Assembly (NCBI RefSeq): GCF_900107045.1 | Contig: NZ_FNON01000009.1 | Location: forward strand, 124,001-188,000 | Origin: Amycolatopsis xylanica | Lineage (GTDB): Bacteria; Actinomycetota; Actinomycetes; Mycobacteriales; Pseudonocardiaceae | Direction of reading: 5' to 3' | Length of the DNA stretch: 64,000 bases | Shown: positions 22,501 through 31,886 of the stretch, piece after piece | Position numbering within the stretch: the first letter of the stretch is position 1 | How the letters are laid out: each line of letters starts with the position of its first letter | Notes under the pieces: model-generated | What the model saw: only the letters and a program-made list of their open reading frames with translations | Database searches by the model: none | Told to the model about the DNA's origin: nothing | Program-made: the position numbers and the translations under genes

Positions 22501-25500
22501 ATGATGGTGAACGTGGCTACACCTGACGTGCTCGACCTCTTCTCTCCCGCGACCAGCGCCTGGTTCACGGGAGCCTTCGCCGCGCCCACCGCGGCGCAGG
22601 AGGGAGCCTGGCGTGCGGCCCACGCCGGCGAGCACGCGCTGGTCGTGGCGCCGACGGGCTCCGGCAAGACGCTGTCCGCGTTCCTCTGGGCGCTGGACAG
22701 GCTGGCCGTCGAACCGCTGCCCGCCGAACCACAGAAGCGCTGCCGTGTCCTCTATGTCTCCCCGCTCAAGGCACTCGCGGTCGACGTCCAGCGCAACCTG
22801 AGGGCTCCACTCGCCGGGATCTCACAGGCCTCGCGGCGGCTCGGCCTGGCCCCGCCGGACATCGAGGTCGGCATGCGCACCGGCGACACCACGGCCGCCG
22901 AGCGGCGCTCGTTCGGCAAGACCCCGCCGGACGTGCTGGTCACCACGCCGGAGTCGCTGTTCCTCATCTTGACGTCGTCGGCGCGCGAGTCGCTGCGTGG
23001 CGTCGAGACGGTGATCATCGACGAGGTGCACGCGGTCGCCGGTGGCAAGCGCGGCGCGCATCTCGCGGTTTCACTCGAAAGGCTGGACGCGCTGCTGCCG
23101 AAGCCCGCTCAGCGGATCGGGCTCTCGGCGACGGTCCGCCCGATCGACGAGGTGAGCGCCTTCCTCGCGGGCGGCCGCCCGGTGAAGGTGGTCCAGCCGA
23201 AGCTCGCGAAGACGATCGAGGTCCGCGTCGAGGTCCCGGTCGACGACATGAGCCAGCTCGACGCTCCCCAGCGCCCCGAGCCGAGCGACGAGCCGTTCTC
23301 CTTCGAGGCGGAGGTGCTGCCCGCGCCGAAGCCGTCCATCTGGCCCGCGGTCGAGGAGCGGGTGCTCGAGCTGATCAAGGACCACCGGTCGACGATCGTG
23401 TTCGCCAACTCCCGGCGGCTCACCGAGCGGCTGACGGCGCGGCTCAACGAGCTGGTCGCCGAGCAGTCCGAGATGGAGCGGTTCCCGGCAGAGGCGATCG
23501 GCCAGTCGGGACTGTCCACCGGCGCCGAGGCCACCGTCGCCAAGGCACACCACGGCTCGATGTCGCGCGAGCAGCGCACCAGGGTCGAAGAAGAACTGAA
23601 GTCGGGAAGGCTGCCCTGCGTGGTGGCCACGTCGTCGCTCGAACTCGGCATCGACATGGGCGCGGTCGACCTGGTGATCCAGATCGAGGCACCGCCGACG
23701 GTCGCGTCCGGGCTGCAGCGGGTCGGCCGCGCCGGGCACCAGGTCGGCGCGGTGTCGAGCGGGGTCATGTTCCCGAAGTTCCGCGGTGACCTGGTCTCCT
23801 GCGCCGTGGTCGCCGAGCGGATGGCCTCGGGCTCGATCGAGGCCGTGCGCTACCCGCGCAACCCGCTGGACGTGCTGGCCCAGCACGTCGTGGCCATGGT
23901 CGCGCTGGAACCGTGGACGGTCGAGGAACTCGGGCGGCTGATCCGGCGCGCGGCCCCGTTCGCCGCCCTGCCGGACGATGCGCTGCTGGCGGTGCTCGAC
24001 ATGCTGGCCGGGCGGTATCCGAGCGAGGAGTTCGGCGAGCTCCGCGCCCGGATCACCTGGGACAGGGTCACCGGCGAGCTGCGTGGCAGGCCCGGCGCGC
24101 AGCGGCTCGCGGTCACCTCGGGCGGGACGATCCCCGACCGCGGCCTGTTCACCGTGATGACGCCGGGCGCGGACGATAAGCCCGGCTCGCGGGTCGGTGA
24201 GCTCGACGAGGAGATGGTTTACGAGTCGCGCGTCGGCGACACGATCCTGCTCGGCACCTCGTCGTGGCGGGTCACGGACATCACGCACGACAGGGTGCTC
24301 GTGGTGCCCGCGCCCGGTGAACCGGCGCGGATGCCGTTCTGGAAGGGCGACGCGCAGGGCAGGCCGCTGGAATTGGGCCGGGCGCTGGGTTCCTTCGTCC
24401 GCGAACTGTCCACATCGGACTCGGAGAAGGCGAGGGCGCGCGCCGAGACGGCCGGGCTCGACGAGCGCGCCCGCGACAACCTGCTCGCCTATCTCGAAGA
24501 GCAGAAGTCCGCGACGCGGCACGTGCCGAACGACAAGATCGTGCTGCTGGAGCGCTACCGAGACGAGCTGGGCGACTGGCGGATCATCCTGCATTCCCCG
24601 TTCGGCGCGCAGGTCAACGCGCCGTGGGCGCTCGCGATCGCGGCGCGCCTGCGGGAAAACCGCGGGGTGGACGCGCAGGTGGCCCACTCCGACGACGGGA
24701 TCGTCCTGCGGCTGCCGGACGCGCTCGACGCCGAGGGCGGCGAGGTCACCGTCAGCGTCGAGGACGTGCTGATCGACCCCGAGGAGGTCGAGCAGATCAT
24801 CGTCGCCGAGGTCGGGGGTTCGGCGTTGTTCGCCGCGCGGTTCCGGGAATGCGCGGCGCGGTCGCTGCTGCTGCCCCGGCGTGATCCCCGGCGCCGGACG
24901 CCACTGTGGCAGCAGCGGCAGCGCGCGTCGCAGCTGCTTTCGGTCGCGGCGAAGTACGAGCGGTTCCCGGTCGTGCTCGAGGCGATGCGCGAGGTCCTGC
25001 AGGACGTGTACGACGTCGGCGGGCTGAAGGAGCTGATGGGCGACGTCCGGGCGCGGCGGGTGAAGGTCGTCGAGGTCGAGACGCCGTCCCCGTCGCCGTT
25101 CGCGCGCAGCCTGCTCTTCGGCTATGTCGGCATGTTCCTGTACGAGACGGACGCGCCGCTCGCCGAGCGCCGGGCGGCGGCGTTGTCGCTGGACTCGACG
25201 CTGCTGGCCGAACTCCTGGGCACCGAGGCGATCCGCGAGCTGCTGGACGCCGATGTCGTGGTCGAAATCGAACGGTCGCTCCAACGACTCGACGAGGACA
25301 GGCACGCGCGCAACGTCGAAGACGCCGCGGACCTGTTGCGGTTCCTGGGAGATCTGACGGTCGAGGAAGCCGCGGCGCGCGGTATCCGGCCCGAGTGGCT
25401 CGACGAGCTGGAGGCGGCGCGCCGGGCGATCCGGGTGCGCATCGCCGGGGAGGAACGGTTCCTCGCCATCGAGGACGCGGGCCGGGTGCGGGACGCGCTC

Positions 25501-27093
25501 GGCGCGGCGCTGCCGGTCGGTGTGCCGGAGGCGTTCACCGAACCGGTCGCGGATCCGGTGGGCGACCTGCTTTCCCGGTATGCCCGGAGCCGGGGGCCGT
25601 TCCCGGCCGTGCGAGCCGCCGAGCGGTTCGGGCTGGGCGCGGCCGTGGTCCATGGCGTGCTCGACAGGCTGACCGGCGAGGGCAGGCTCGTCCGGGGCGA
25701 GCTGAGTCCGCTGGGAGGCGGCGGTGAAGTCGAGTACTGCGATGCCGCCGTGTTGCGGAGGCTGCGGCGGGCTTCATTGGCCAAGTTGCGCGCTGAGGTC
25801 GAGCCGGTCGAACCGGCGGCGCTCGGCCGGTTCTTGCCCGCGTGGCACGGGATCGGCGCGCGCGTGCGGTCGGCGCCGACCGCGGACGACGTGCTCTCGG
25901 TGGTCGAACAACTCGCCGGTGCGCCGTTGCCGGCGAGCGCGGTCGAGTCGCTCATCCTGCCAAGCAGGCTCCCCGGCTACTCCCCCGCGTTGCTCGACGA
26001 GCTGACCACGGCGGGCGAGGTCACCTGGGCGGGCTGCGGCTCGCTCGCGGGCGGCGACGGCTGGGTCGCGTTCGCGCCGACGGACGTGGCCGATCTGCTG
26101 TTGCCGGAGATCGAAGAAGCCGTGCCCAGCAGCCCGTTGCACGAGGCCATTGTGTCCACTTTGGAGGGTGGAGCGCAGTTCTTCCGTCAGCTCGTCGAGC
26201 GGGCGACGCTCCTGGTCGACACCGCGCCGAACGACGCCGACGTGGTGGCCGCGCTGTGGGACCTGGTGTGGGCCGGCGTGGTCAGCGGCGACACGCTGGG
26301 GCCGTTGCGGGCGCAGGTGTCCGGCAAGGGCGCCACGCACAAACCGCGCCGTGCGGCGCCTCGCGGCCGCTACGCGCGGATGCGGGCAGGCCGTCCGCAA
26401 ATGCCGTCGCGGTCGGGCCCGCCGACCGTCGCCGGTCGCTGGGCGCTGACCCCGCCGCGCGAAACGGAACCGACACGGCGGGCGCACGCGCGCACCGAGG
26501 CGTTCCTGGAGCGGCACGGTGTGCTGACCAGGGGCGCGCTGGAAACCGAGCGCGTCACCGGCGGTTTTTCCGGTATCTACAAGGTGCTGCGCGGCATGGA
26601 GGACACCGGCCAGGTCGTGCGCGGCTATGTCGTGGAAGGGCTGGGCGCCGCCCAGTTCGCCGCGAAGGGCGCCGTCGACAGGCTGCGCGCGTTGTCCGAC
26701 ACGGGGACGCCCCGTGAGAACAAGACGAGCGCGGTCGTGCTCGCCGCGGCGGATCCGGCCCAACCGTACGGCGCGGCGCTGCCTTGGCCCGCGGCGACCG
26801 GCGACACCAAGCACCGCCCGGCACGCAAGGCGGGCGCGCTGGCTGTGCTCGTCGATGGGATCCCGGCGCTCTACGTCGAAAGGGGTGGCCGTTCGCTGCT
26901 GAGCTTCACCGAAGACTCCGACACGCTCCGCGCGGGCGCGCGGGCGCTGTCGACGGCCGTCCGCGAGGGCTGGCTCGGTCAGCTCGCCGTGCAGAAGGCC
27001 GACGGCGAGCACGCACTGACCTCCGTGCTGTCGGAAATTCTCGTGGAGGCCGGTTTCCGGGCGACGCCGAAGGGCCTTCGCTTGCGGGCGTGA
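22501..27093 (+). CDS. lhr: Large helicase-related protein Lhr
   Basis: A superfamily 2 DNA helicase of about 1530 residues, full length for the bacterial Lhr family, which translocates 3' to 5' and acts in DNA repair. Helicase motifs: Walker A VAPTGSGKTLSAFLWALDRL (about 50), TTPESL, DEVH box IIDEVHAVAGGKRG (about 172), GLSATVRP, VFANSRRLTERL, ATSSLELGIDMG and QRVGRAGHQ. A winged-helix/Lhr-specific region and the long actinobacterial C-terminal extension follow. The start is uncertain: ATG 22501 (or 22504) and GTG 22462 are in frame and none has a clear Shine-Dalgarno sequence. def follows 48 bases later. It is divergent from the Hsp70-like gene. Confidence 0.93.
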   Translation: MMVNVATPDVLDLFSPATSAWFTGAFAAPTAAQEGAWRAAHAGEHALVVAPTGSGKTLSAFLWALDRLAVEPLPAEPQKRCRVLYVSPLKALAVDVQRNLRAPLAGISQASRRLGLAPPDIEVGMRTGDTTAAERRSFGKTPPDVLVTTPESLFLILTSSARESLRGVETVIIDEVHAVAGGKRGAHLAVSLERLDALLPKPAQRIGLSATVRPIDEVSAFLAGGRPVKVVQPKLAKTIEVRVEVPVDDMSQLDAPQRPEPSDEPFSFEAEVLPAPKPSIWPAVEERVLELIKDHRSTIVFANSRRLTERLTARLNELVAEQSEMERFPAEAIGQSGLSTGAEATVAKAHHGSMSREQRTRVEEELKSGRLPCVVATSSLELGIDMGAVDLVIQIEAPPTVASGLQRVGRAGHQVGAVSSGVMFPKFRGDLVSCAVVAERMASGSIEAVRYPRNPLDVLAQHVVAMVALEPWTVEELGRLIRRAAPFAALPDDALLAVLDMLAGRYPSEEFGELRARITWDRVTGELRGRPGAQRLAVTSGGTIPDRGLFTVMTPGADDKPGSRVGELDEEMVYESRVGDTILLGTSSWRVTDITHDRVLVVPAPGEPARMPFWKGDAQGRPLELGRALGSFVRELSTSDSEKARARAETAGLDERARDNLLAYLEEQKSATRHVPNDKIVLLERYRDELGDWRIILHSPFGAQVNAPWALAIAARLRENRGVDAQVAHSDDGIVLRLPDALDAEGGEVTVSVEDVLIDPEEVEQIIVAEVGGSALFAARFRECAARSLLLPRRDPRRRTPLWQQRQRASQLLSVAAKYERFPVVLEAMREVLQDVYDVGGLKELMGDVRARRVKVVEVETPSPSPFARSLLFGYVGMFLYETDAPLAERRAAALSLDSTLLAELLGTEAIRELLDADVVVEIERSLQRLDEDRHARNVEDAADLLRFLGDLTVEEAAARGIRPEWLDELEAARRAIRVRIAGEERFLAIEDAGRVRDALGAALPVGVPEAFTEPVADPVGDLLSRYARSRGPFPAVRAAERFGLGAAVVHGVLDRLTGEGRLVRGELSPLGGGGEVEYCDAAVLRRLRRASLAKLRAEVEPVEPAALGRFLPAWHGIGARVRSAPTADDVLSVVEQLAGAPLPASAVESLILPSRLPGYSPALLDELTTAGEVTWAGCGSLAGGDGWVAFAPTDVADLLLPEIEEAVPSSPLHEAIVSTLEGGAQFFRQLVERATLLVDTAPNDADVVAALWDLVWAGVVSGDTLGPLRAQVSGKGATHKPRRAAPRGRYARMRAGRPQMPSRSGPPTVAGRWALTPPRETEPTRRAHARTEAFLERHGVLTRGALETERVTGGFSGIYKVLRGMEDTGQVVRGYVVEGLGAAQFAAKGAVDRLRALSDTGTPRENKTSAVVLAAADPAQPYGAALPWPAATGDTKHRPARKAGALAVLVDGIPALYVERGGRSLLSFTEDSDTLRAGARALSTAVREGWLGQLAVQKADGEHALTSVLSEILVEAGFRATPKGLRLRA

Positions 27094-27141
27094 CCTGATC
27101 CCTAGGATCCTGGTCGGCGTCGAGGAGAGGACACGATAGAG

Positions 27142-27642
27142 ATGGCCGTGCGCGAGCTGCGCTACTTCGGGGACCCGGTGCTCAAAACCGTCTGCGATCC
27201 GGTGACGAAGTTCGACAAGAACCTCGAAGCTCTGGTCAAGGACCTGATGGACTCGGTCAAGCTCCCCGGCAGGGCCGGTCTCGCGGCGAACCAGATAGGC
27301 GTCGGCCTGCGCGTGTTCAGCTATGACGTCGGGGGCCTCAGCGGCTACGTGGTCAACCCCGAAGTCGTCGAGGTCTCCGAGGAGACCCACGAGATCAACG
27401 AGGGCTGCCTCTCGGTCCCCGAACTCTGGTTCCCGGTCGTCCGGCCGAAGCGGGTCGTCGTCCGCGGCGTCGACGTGCACAACAACCCGATCGAGGTCGA
27501 GGGTTTCGACGTGCTCGCCCAGTGTCTCCAGCACGAGACCGATCACCTCGACGGCAAGCTCTACCTCGACCGCCTCACCTCCGAGCGCAAGAAGAAGGCG
27601 CTCAGCGAAGCCCGCGACAAGGACTGGTTCTGGAAGCGCTGA
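27142..27642 (+). CDS. def: Peptide deformylase
   Basis: A 166-residue metalloenzyme that removes the formyl group from the N-terminal methionine of new proteins. All three family motifs are intact: GLAANQIGV, EGCLSVP (metal-ligand cysteine) and QHETDHLDG (HExxH). The ATG at 27142 is preceded by GAGGAGAGG about 12 bases upstream. It follows lhr by 48 bases, probably on the same transcript, and its stop is 6 bases from the end of the convergent ACT-GNAT gene. The Lys/Arg-rich C-terminus (KKKALSEARDKDWFWKR) is common in actinobacterial type I enzymes. Confidence 0.97.
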   Translation: MAVRELRYFGDPVLKTVCDPVTKFDKNLEALVKDLMDSVKLPGRAGLAANQIGVGLRVFSYDVGGLSGYVVNPEVVEVSEETHEINEGCLSVPELWFPVVRPKRVVVRGVDVHNNPIEVEGFDVLAQCLQHETDHLDGKLYLDRLTSERKKKALSEARDKDWFWKR

Positions 27643-27648
27643 CGGCCC

Positions 27649-28722
27649 TTACCGGGTGAGGTCGATCCGCAGCAGCCCGCCGGGCTCGGCAGGCGGGGTC
27701 GGGCCGAGGCCCGCGCGGACGGCCGTGCGGTAGATGGCGTCCTGGCTCGGCAGGCAGATCGCGGTCAGCTCACGGTGGCCGCGCGCTCGGGCGAGCACGG
27801 CCAGCCTGGCCAGCAGGGCCGTGCCGACTCCGTTGCGCTGCCACGAATCCTCGATCAGCAACGAGATCTCGGCGCTCTCGCCGGTGCCTGCCGGGATCAA
27901 TTGACCCAGGCCGATGATCTCGCGGCCGCACACCGCCAGCAGGCTCACGCCCCGCGGCGGCACGAGCAGCCGGTGCAGCCAGCGACGCGGGACCGTGCTG
28001 GTCCCCGTGTGGTAGCGGTGGAACAACGTCGCCGTCGAGCAGCGGTCATGCAGGGCGAGCACGGCGTCCGCGTCACGGGGCTGACCGGGTCTGAGCACGA
28101 GTTCGGCGCCATCGCGGCAGGTGACCACGACCGGGCCGGACACGTTGGCGCGCACCGAACCCAGCAAACCGAGCAGCGCGGTCGCCCTCGCGAGCTCGAG
28201 CTGGACGAAGGGCGCCCAGCGGCGGCGCGCGACGAGTGCGTACTCCGCGTCGAACGCGAAGACGGCGCGGTGGCCGCTTTCGGTCCTGCCCTCGTTGGCC
28301 TCCGCGAGCGGGACCAGGGTCACGAGGTCCGCGGCGAGGACCTCGCGCAGGATGTCCGCCGTCTTGGCGGGCTCGTCGACAGCACGGGCGGCGGCGCCGA
28401 GGGTGGCTGTCGCGCTGTCGACGAGCTCGCGGACGTCGGCGTCGACGATGCCGGTGCATTCGCAGCCCTCCGCGCGGATGGCTTCGACCAGGTGTCTCCT
28501 GGTCAGGCCGGTCGCGGGGCGGACCACGATCTCATCGAGGACCCCGCCGGGGACGGGGAGCACGGACAGGCCGAGGATGTTGCACTCCAGGTCCGCGAGC
28601 CGGATCGCGATCCTGGCGAGCGTGCCTGGCCGGTCGTCCATGCGGATCCTGAGCCGCCAGGTGAGCGAGGCTGTCGCTTCGACCTGCGCGGTCTGCGTCG
28701 TCTGGGCACGGGGCGTCTGCAT
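27649..28722 (-). CDS. ACT-domain fused GNAT acetyltransferase
   Basis: A 357-residue two-domain protein. Residues about 18-100 form an ACT amino-acid-binding fold (WRLRIRMDDRPGTLARIAIRLADLECNI). A middle segment follows, and the C-terminus (about 205-357) is a GNAT acetyltransferase (DSWQRNGVGTALLARLAVLARARGH, the acetyl-CoA loop). ACT-GNAT proteins from actinomycetes have been described as protein lysine acetyltransferases switched by amino acids, with acetyl-CoA synthetase among the targets, and this could be such an enzyme. The ATG at 28722 (MQTPRAQ) is preferred over the longer frame because family sequence begins shortly after it and GGTGGACGG precedes it. It converges on def with a 6-base gap. 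Confidence 0.82.
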   Translation of the reverse strand: MQTPRAQTTQTAQVEATASLTWRLRIRMDDRPGTLARIAIRLADLECNILGLSVLPVPGGVLDEIVVRPATGLTRRHLVEAIRAEGCECTGIVDADVRELVDSATATLGAAARAVDEPAKTADILREVLAADLVTLVPLAEANEGRTESGHRAVFAFDAEYALVARRRWAPFVQLELARATALLGLLGSVRANVSGPVVVTCRDGAELVLRPGQPRDADAVLALHDRCSTATLFHRYHTGTSTVPRRWLHRLLVPPRGVSLLAVCGREIIGLGQLIPAGTGESAEISLLIEDSWQRNGVGTALLARLAVLARARGHRELTAICLPSQDAIYRTAVRAGLGPTPPAEPGGLLRIDLTR

Positions 28723-28868
28723 CCGTCCACCGTCCCGCCCCGTTGTTGCCGAGCGGGGACGCCGATGTTTCGCCCTTGTCAGAGCCTCGGTGACCACGGC
28801 AACCGGAACGTAACGCCACGGGGGCACCCGCCGAAGTACCCCGCGAGAGCATCGAACTGGGGGTTCGC

Positions 28869-29798
28869 ATGAGAAAAATACCGCTGGCCGCACTCTGCGC
28901 GTCGCTCGCGCTCACGGTCACGTCCGCGCTGCCCGCGTCGGCCACCACCGCCGCCGCGCCGTGCACCTGGGTCGCCTCCGACCTGCCGTTGCCCGCCGGA
29001 GCCGAGGGTGGTTCGGTCCGGGCGGCCGGGCCGAACGGCCACCTGGTCGGACTGACCTTCCTGGACGGCAAGCTCGCGCCGGTGACCTGGCACAACCGTG
29101 TGGTCTCCACGGTGGCCGCGGCGCCGGGCGGCGCCTCCATCGTGCCCGTGGCGATCAACGGCGATGGCCAGATCGCGGGTTACTACGGGTCAGGGGGCAG
29201 CTTCCGCCTGCGCGACGGCTCGTACCAGAACCTGCCGTCCCCGGCGGGCCGGACGGGCTATGCCGTGGCCATCAACTCCGCGGGCGACATCGCGGGCAGG
29301 CTCAGCGGCGGCGCGGGCACCGAAACGATCATCTGGCCTGCGAGCGCGCCGGGCACCTATCGGATCGTTCCCGGCGGGCAGCCCGCGGGCATCGACGACG
29401 CGGGCCGGGTGGTGACGGAACCCGGCGTGATCTGGTCGCCGGACGGGTCGTCGGTCAAGCTCGAGAACCGGGGCAGGCGCGTCACCGTCGGCAAGTACCA
29501 GGGCGGCCGGATCGTCGGCAGGTTCGACAACGAGGAAGTGGTCACCGAGTGGGACCTCACCGGCAAGGTCGTGCGCCAGACGCCCGCGAACGTCGTGATG
29601 GGCATCAACTCGAGCGGCCTGCTGGCGGCCTGGTGGTTCAAGAGCGGCACGAACACGCTCGGCACCTGGCGTGACGGGACGTTCCTCGGCGAAGTCGGCC
29701 TGAGCCTCCGGGTCGACGCGGTGACCGAAGACGACCTGCTCGCCGGCTCGCACGGCCCCAGCTCGCCTTGGGTGCCCGCGACCTGGAGCTGCGCCTAA
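28869..29798 (+). CDS. Secreted HAF-repeat-like beta-propeller protein
   Basis: A 309-residue exported protein with a signal peptide (LAALCASLALTVTSALPASA). The mature part is built of loosely repeated blades with motifs such as AINGDGQIAGY, AINSAGDIAGR and GINSSGLLAAW, resembling HAF (INxxGQVVG) repeats of extracellular proteins, and probably folds as a beta propeller. Two cysteines, near the start (APCTW) and at the end (SCA), could staple the ring shut. The ATG has a GGGGG stretch upstream. The 3' end overlaps the VOC gene by 4 bases. No enzymatic residues are recognised; binding or structural roles are possible. Confidence 0.7.
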   Translation: MRKIPLAALCASLALTVTSALPASATTAAAPCTWVASDLPLPAGAEGGSVRAAGPNGHLVGLTFLDGKLAPVTWHNRVVSTVAAAPGGASIVPVAINGDGQIAGYYGSGGSFRLRDGSYQNLPSPAGRTGYAVAINSAGDIAGRLSGGAGTETIIWPASAPGTYRIVPGGQPAGIDDAGRVVTEPGVIWSPDGSSVKLENRGRRVTVGKYQGGRIVGRFDNEEVVTEWDLTGKVVRQTPANVVMGINSSGLLAAWWFKSGTNTLGTWRDGTFLGEVGLSLRVDAVTEDDLLAGSHGPSSPWVPATWSCA

Positions 29799-30454
29799 CC
29801 CAGGTGGAACTCGTTGCCCTCGGGATCGGCCATCAGGCCGGTCCCGAGCGGCATCGCACCCGCGGCGCGCAGGCTGCCGACGTCCGGTGCGGTGATCCTC
29901 AGCCGCAGCCGGTTCATGCCGGTCTTGATGTCCTTGGTACGCAAGCATTCCAGCCAGGGGCCGCGGTCGCTGGACGCCTGCAGGCCGACGATCGCCGGAT
30001 CCCTGTTCTTGATCGGCCAGCCGGTGGCTCCCGACCAGAACGTGGCGAGCACATCCGGCTCGTGTGAGTCGATGACGAGCGCGGCGAGCGCGCCCGCGGT
30101 CAGGTACACGTCGCGGGGTTCGAGCACACAGAACTCGTTGCCTTCCGGGTCCGCGAGCACCACCCACGGCACATCGCCCTGCCCGAGGTCGAGGTGACGC
30201 GCGCCCAGCGACAACGCTTTGTCCACAATGGATTTCTGGTGGTCCGCTGTGTGGCTCGCCAGATCCAGATGGAGGCGGTTCTTGCCCTGTTTCGGCTGGT
30301 GCGACTGAAGGAACACCAGTCCGAACTCGCAGCCGTCCGAGGCGGGCGGGCGGACTTCGGCTTCGGCGGCCTGCTGCCAGCCGAGCGACCCGGCCCAGAA
30401 CCGCGCGGCCGCGCCGGGGTCGTTCGCGTCGAAAACCAGATTCCGGATCGCCAT
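29795..30454 (-). CDS. Two-domain VOC (glyoxalase/bleomycin-resistance) protein
   Basis: A 219-residue protein made of two vicinal-oxygen-chelate modules (about 1-112 and 120-219). Each starts with a FDANDPGAAARFW / IDSHEPDVLATFW-type strand and ends with DPEGNEF. Such CFP32-like proteins are common in actinobacteria and serve as metal-dependent lyases, dioxygenases or drug-binding proteins. Acidic and His residues at the usual metal positions are partly present (HLDL in module 1, RLRI in module 2), so the second module may not bind metal. ATG at 30454. It converges with the HAF-like gene with a 4-base overlap. Substrate unknown. Confidence 0.82.
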   Translation of the reverse strand: MAIRNLVFDANDPGAAARFWAGSLGWQQAAEAEVRPPASDGCEFGLVFLQSHQPKQGKNRLHLDLASHTADHQKSIVDKALSLGARHLDLGQGDVPWVVLADPEGNEFCVLEPRDVYLTAGALAALVIDSHEPDVLATFWSGATGWPIKNRDPAIVGLQASSDRGPWLECLRTKDIKTGMNRLRLRITAPDVGSLRAAGAMPLGTGLMADPEGNEFHLG

Positions 30455-30506
30455 TCAGGACAGCCTGCCATGCCCGCGGCCGCGATGCCGGGCAACAAGG
30501 ACAAAG

Positions 30507-30532
30507 ACCGGCCGGCGCGAACGCCGGCCGGT
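30507..30532. terminator. 11-bp GC hairpin
   Basis: ACCGGCCGGCG (30507-30517), loop CGAA, then the perfect complement at 30522-30532. It lies beyond the end of the leftward isomerase-like gene (stop at 30580) and upstream of the VOC gene. A likely terminator for the isomerase/HEPN transcript. Confidence 0.6.
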
Positions 30533-30579
30533 CGCCGAGGTCGTACGTGATACCGGTTTTGCTTCCCCGCAAACCGAAA

Positions 30580-31344
30580 TCAGCGTGTCGCGAGCCTCAG
30601 CAAGGCCCACAGCTGGCCGGAGATGTCCAAATCGCCGCCGTAGGTGACCGCGGTGGGGCTCGCTCTGCCCCACAGCCACAGGTACACCTGGGCGGCGCTG
30701 CCGGACACCAGCGCGTCCGACCGGTCGGCCTCCTCCGGCGAGCAGCGCCAGGCCGTGGTCTCGTCCGGCCCCGCCCTGGCGATCCAGCTGTGCCCGCCGG
30801 AGCGGATACCGGCCTGACCGGCCTTGGTGCCGGTCAGGCCGAGCAACGGCAGCTTCTGCCCGAACCACACCGTGAGCACCTCGTCGATACCGTCGACGGC
30901 GACGTCCTTCGGTATCTCGGTGATCGCCACACCCGCCGCGTTCTGGACGTCGAAGCGGTGGATGATCGTCTCGTGCGCCATCCGGCGGCGCCAGAACCCG
31001 TACGTGCGGTCGGCTGGCCACCAGGTGGAGGCCGGCTCGGCCGGGTCGTGCGCGCCCAGGTGGTCGAGCAGCTCGCGCCTGCTCTCCTCGAAGTACTCCT
31101 CGACCGCCTGGCCTGGCTCCGGATCTCGCTGCCACTCCGACGGACGGCTGCCGGCGAGCAGCCAGGCGAGCACGAAGCGATAGACGCTGCCGACGTGCCG
31201 CAGCGTCGCCCCGATCGTCCAGCCGGGGGCCGTGGGCACCGGCGCCTCGGCCGACGCGTCATGCGCCGTGTCGGCCAGCACCTCGCCCTCGGCCGCCAGC
31301 ACGTCCAGCAGACGGCCGGGGTCGATCATCGCCTGCCCGGACAC
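30580..31344 (-). CDS. Mycothiol-dependent maleylpyruvate isomerase family protein
   Basis: A 254-residue protein of the DinB/MDMPI superfamily, which uses mycothiol, the actinobacterial low-molecular-weight thiol, in isomerase or S-transferase reactions. The four-helix N-terminal domain contains the metal-binding set: His in TIGATLRHVGSVYRF and the pair in RRMAHETIIHRFDVQ. A C-terminal SCP2-like domain (about 165-254) follows. The GTG at 31344 directly abuts the stop of the HEPN gene, suggesting coupling; an ATG 15 bases downstream is an alternative. Substrate unknown. Expression is likely shared with the HEPN gene and its SOS box. Confidence 0.85.
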   Translation of the reverse strand: MSGQAMIDPGRLLDVLAAEGEVLADTAHDASAEAPVPTAPGWTIGATLRHVGSVYRFVLAWLLAGSRPSEWQRDPEPGQAVEEYFEESRRELLDHLGAHDPAEPASTWWPADRTYGFWRRRMAHETIIHRFDVQNAAGVAITEIPKDVAVDGIDEVLTVWFGQKLPLLGLTGTKAGQAGIRSGGHSWIARAGPDETTAWRCSPEEADRSDALVSGSAAQVYLWLWGRASPTAVTYGGDLDISGQLWALLRLATR

Positions 31345-31794
31345 CTATCCACTTCCCTTCATCGCCTGCCAGGCGACGGCCACGAACCGGCGGCTCTGCC
31401 GGAGCAGATCGTCGGCGACCTCGATGGTCATGCCCCTGGTGATCCCGGCCTGCGCCGAGGCCCTGGCCGCCGAGTTCGAGGCGAAATAGATCGCCCATTC
31501 CTTGAGTTCGGGCGCCGCCGCCTCGAGCAGCACCCAGGTGCTGGCGGGCTTCGCCCTGCCACGATGCGGCCTGCCGCGCGCGGCGAGCACGGCCGCGGCG
31601 GCGCGCAGCGCCGCCAGATACGACGCGATGAACCGCTCCGCGGGGTCGTGTTCCCGCTCGGCATCCCCCAGGCCGCGCCTGGCCTGCGCGAACAGGGCCA
31701 GCGCCGCGGGCGGGGCGGGTGGCCCCTTCGCCTGGGCGGGAATCGGTAACTCGGGCTGCACGATCTCAGCGCGGGACGCGACCGTTACTGCCAT
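31345..31794 (-). CDS. SAV_6107-type HEPN domain protein
   Basis: A 149-residue helical protein resembling the actinobacterial SAV_6107 HEPN family. The conserved part runs from about residue 35 (LALFAQARRGLGDAEREHD, AERFIASYLAALRAAAAVL) to about 110 (STWVLLEAAAPELKEWAIYF). HEPN proteins are often RNases or partners of nucleotidyltransferases; the catalytic R-x4-6-H signature is not evident here. The ATG at 31794 has GGAG 5 bases upstream. The isomerase-like gene follows with no gap. A perfect SOS box lies 93 bases upstream, so the pair may be DNA-damage inducible (inference). Confidence 0.75.
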   Translation of the reverse strand: MAVTVASRAEIVQPELPIPAQAKGPPAPPAALALFAQARRGLGDAEREHDPAERFIASYLAALRAAAAVLAARGRPHRGRAKPASTWVLLEAAAPELKEWAIYFASNSAARASAQAGITRGMTIEVADDLLRQSRRFVAVAWQAMKGSG

Positions 31795-31886
31795 GGCCCC
31801 TCCACACCGTGTCCGGCGGCAACCGGGACCGAGACGCTTCCCCCGTCCCAGCCCCGGCCACCGCACCGGCACACCTCTACCGGACG

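Noticed and set aside
22916..25653. Long minus-strand ORFs inside lhr
   Set aside because: Antisense to a full-length conserved helicase with typical codon bias; the translation is Arg/Gly/Asp-rich without family motifs.
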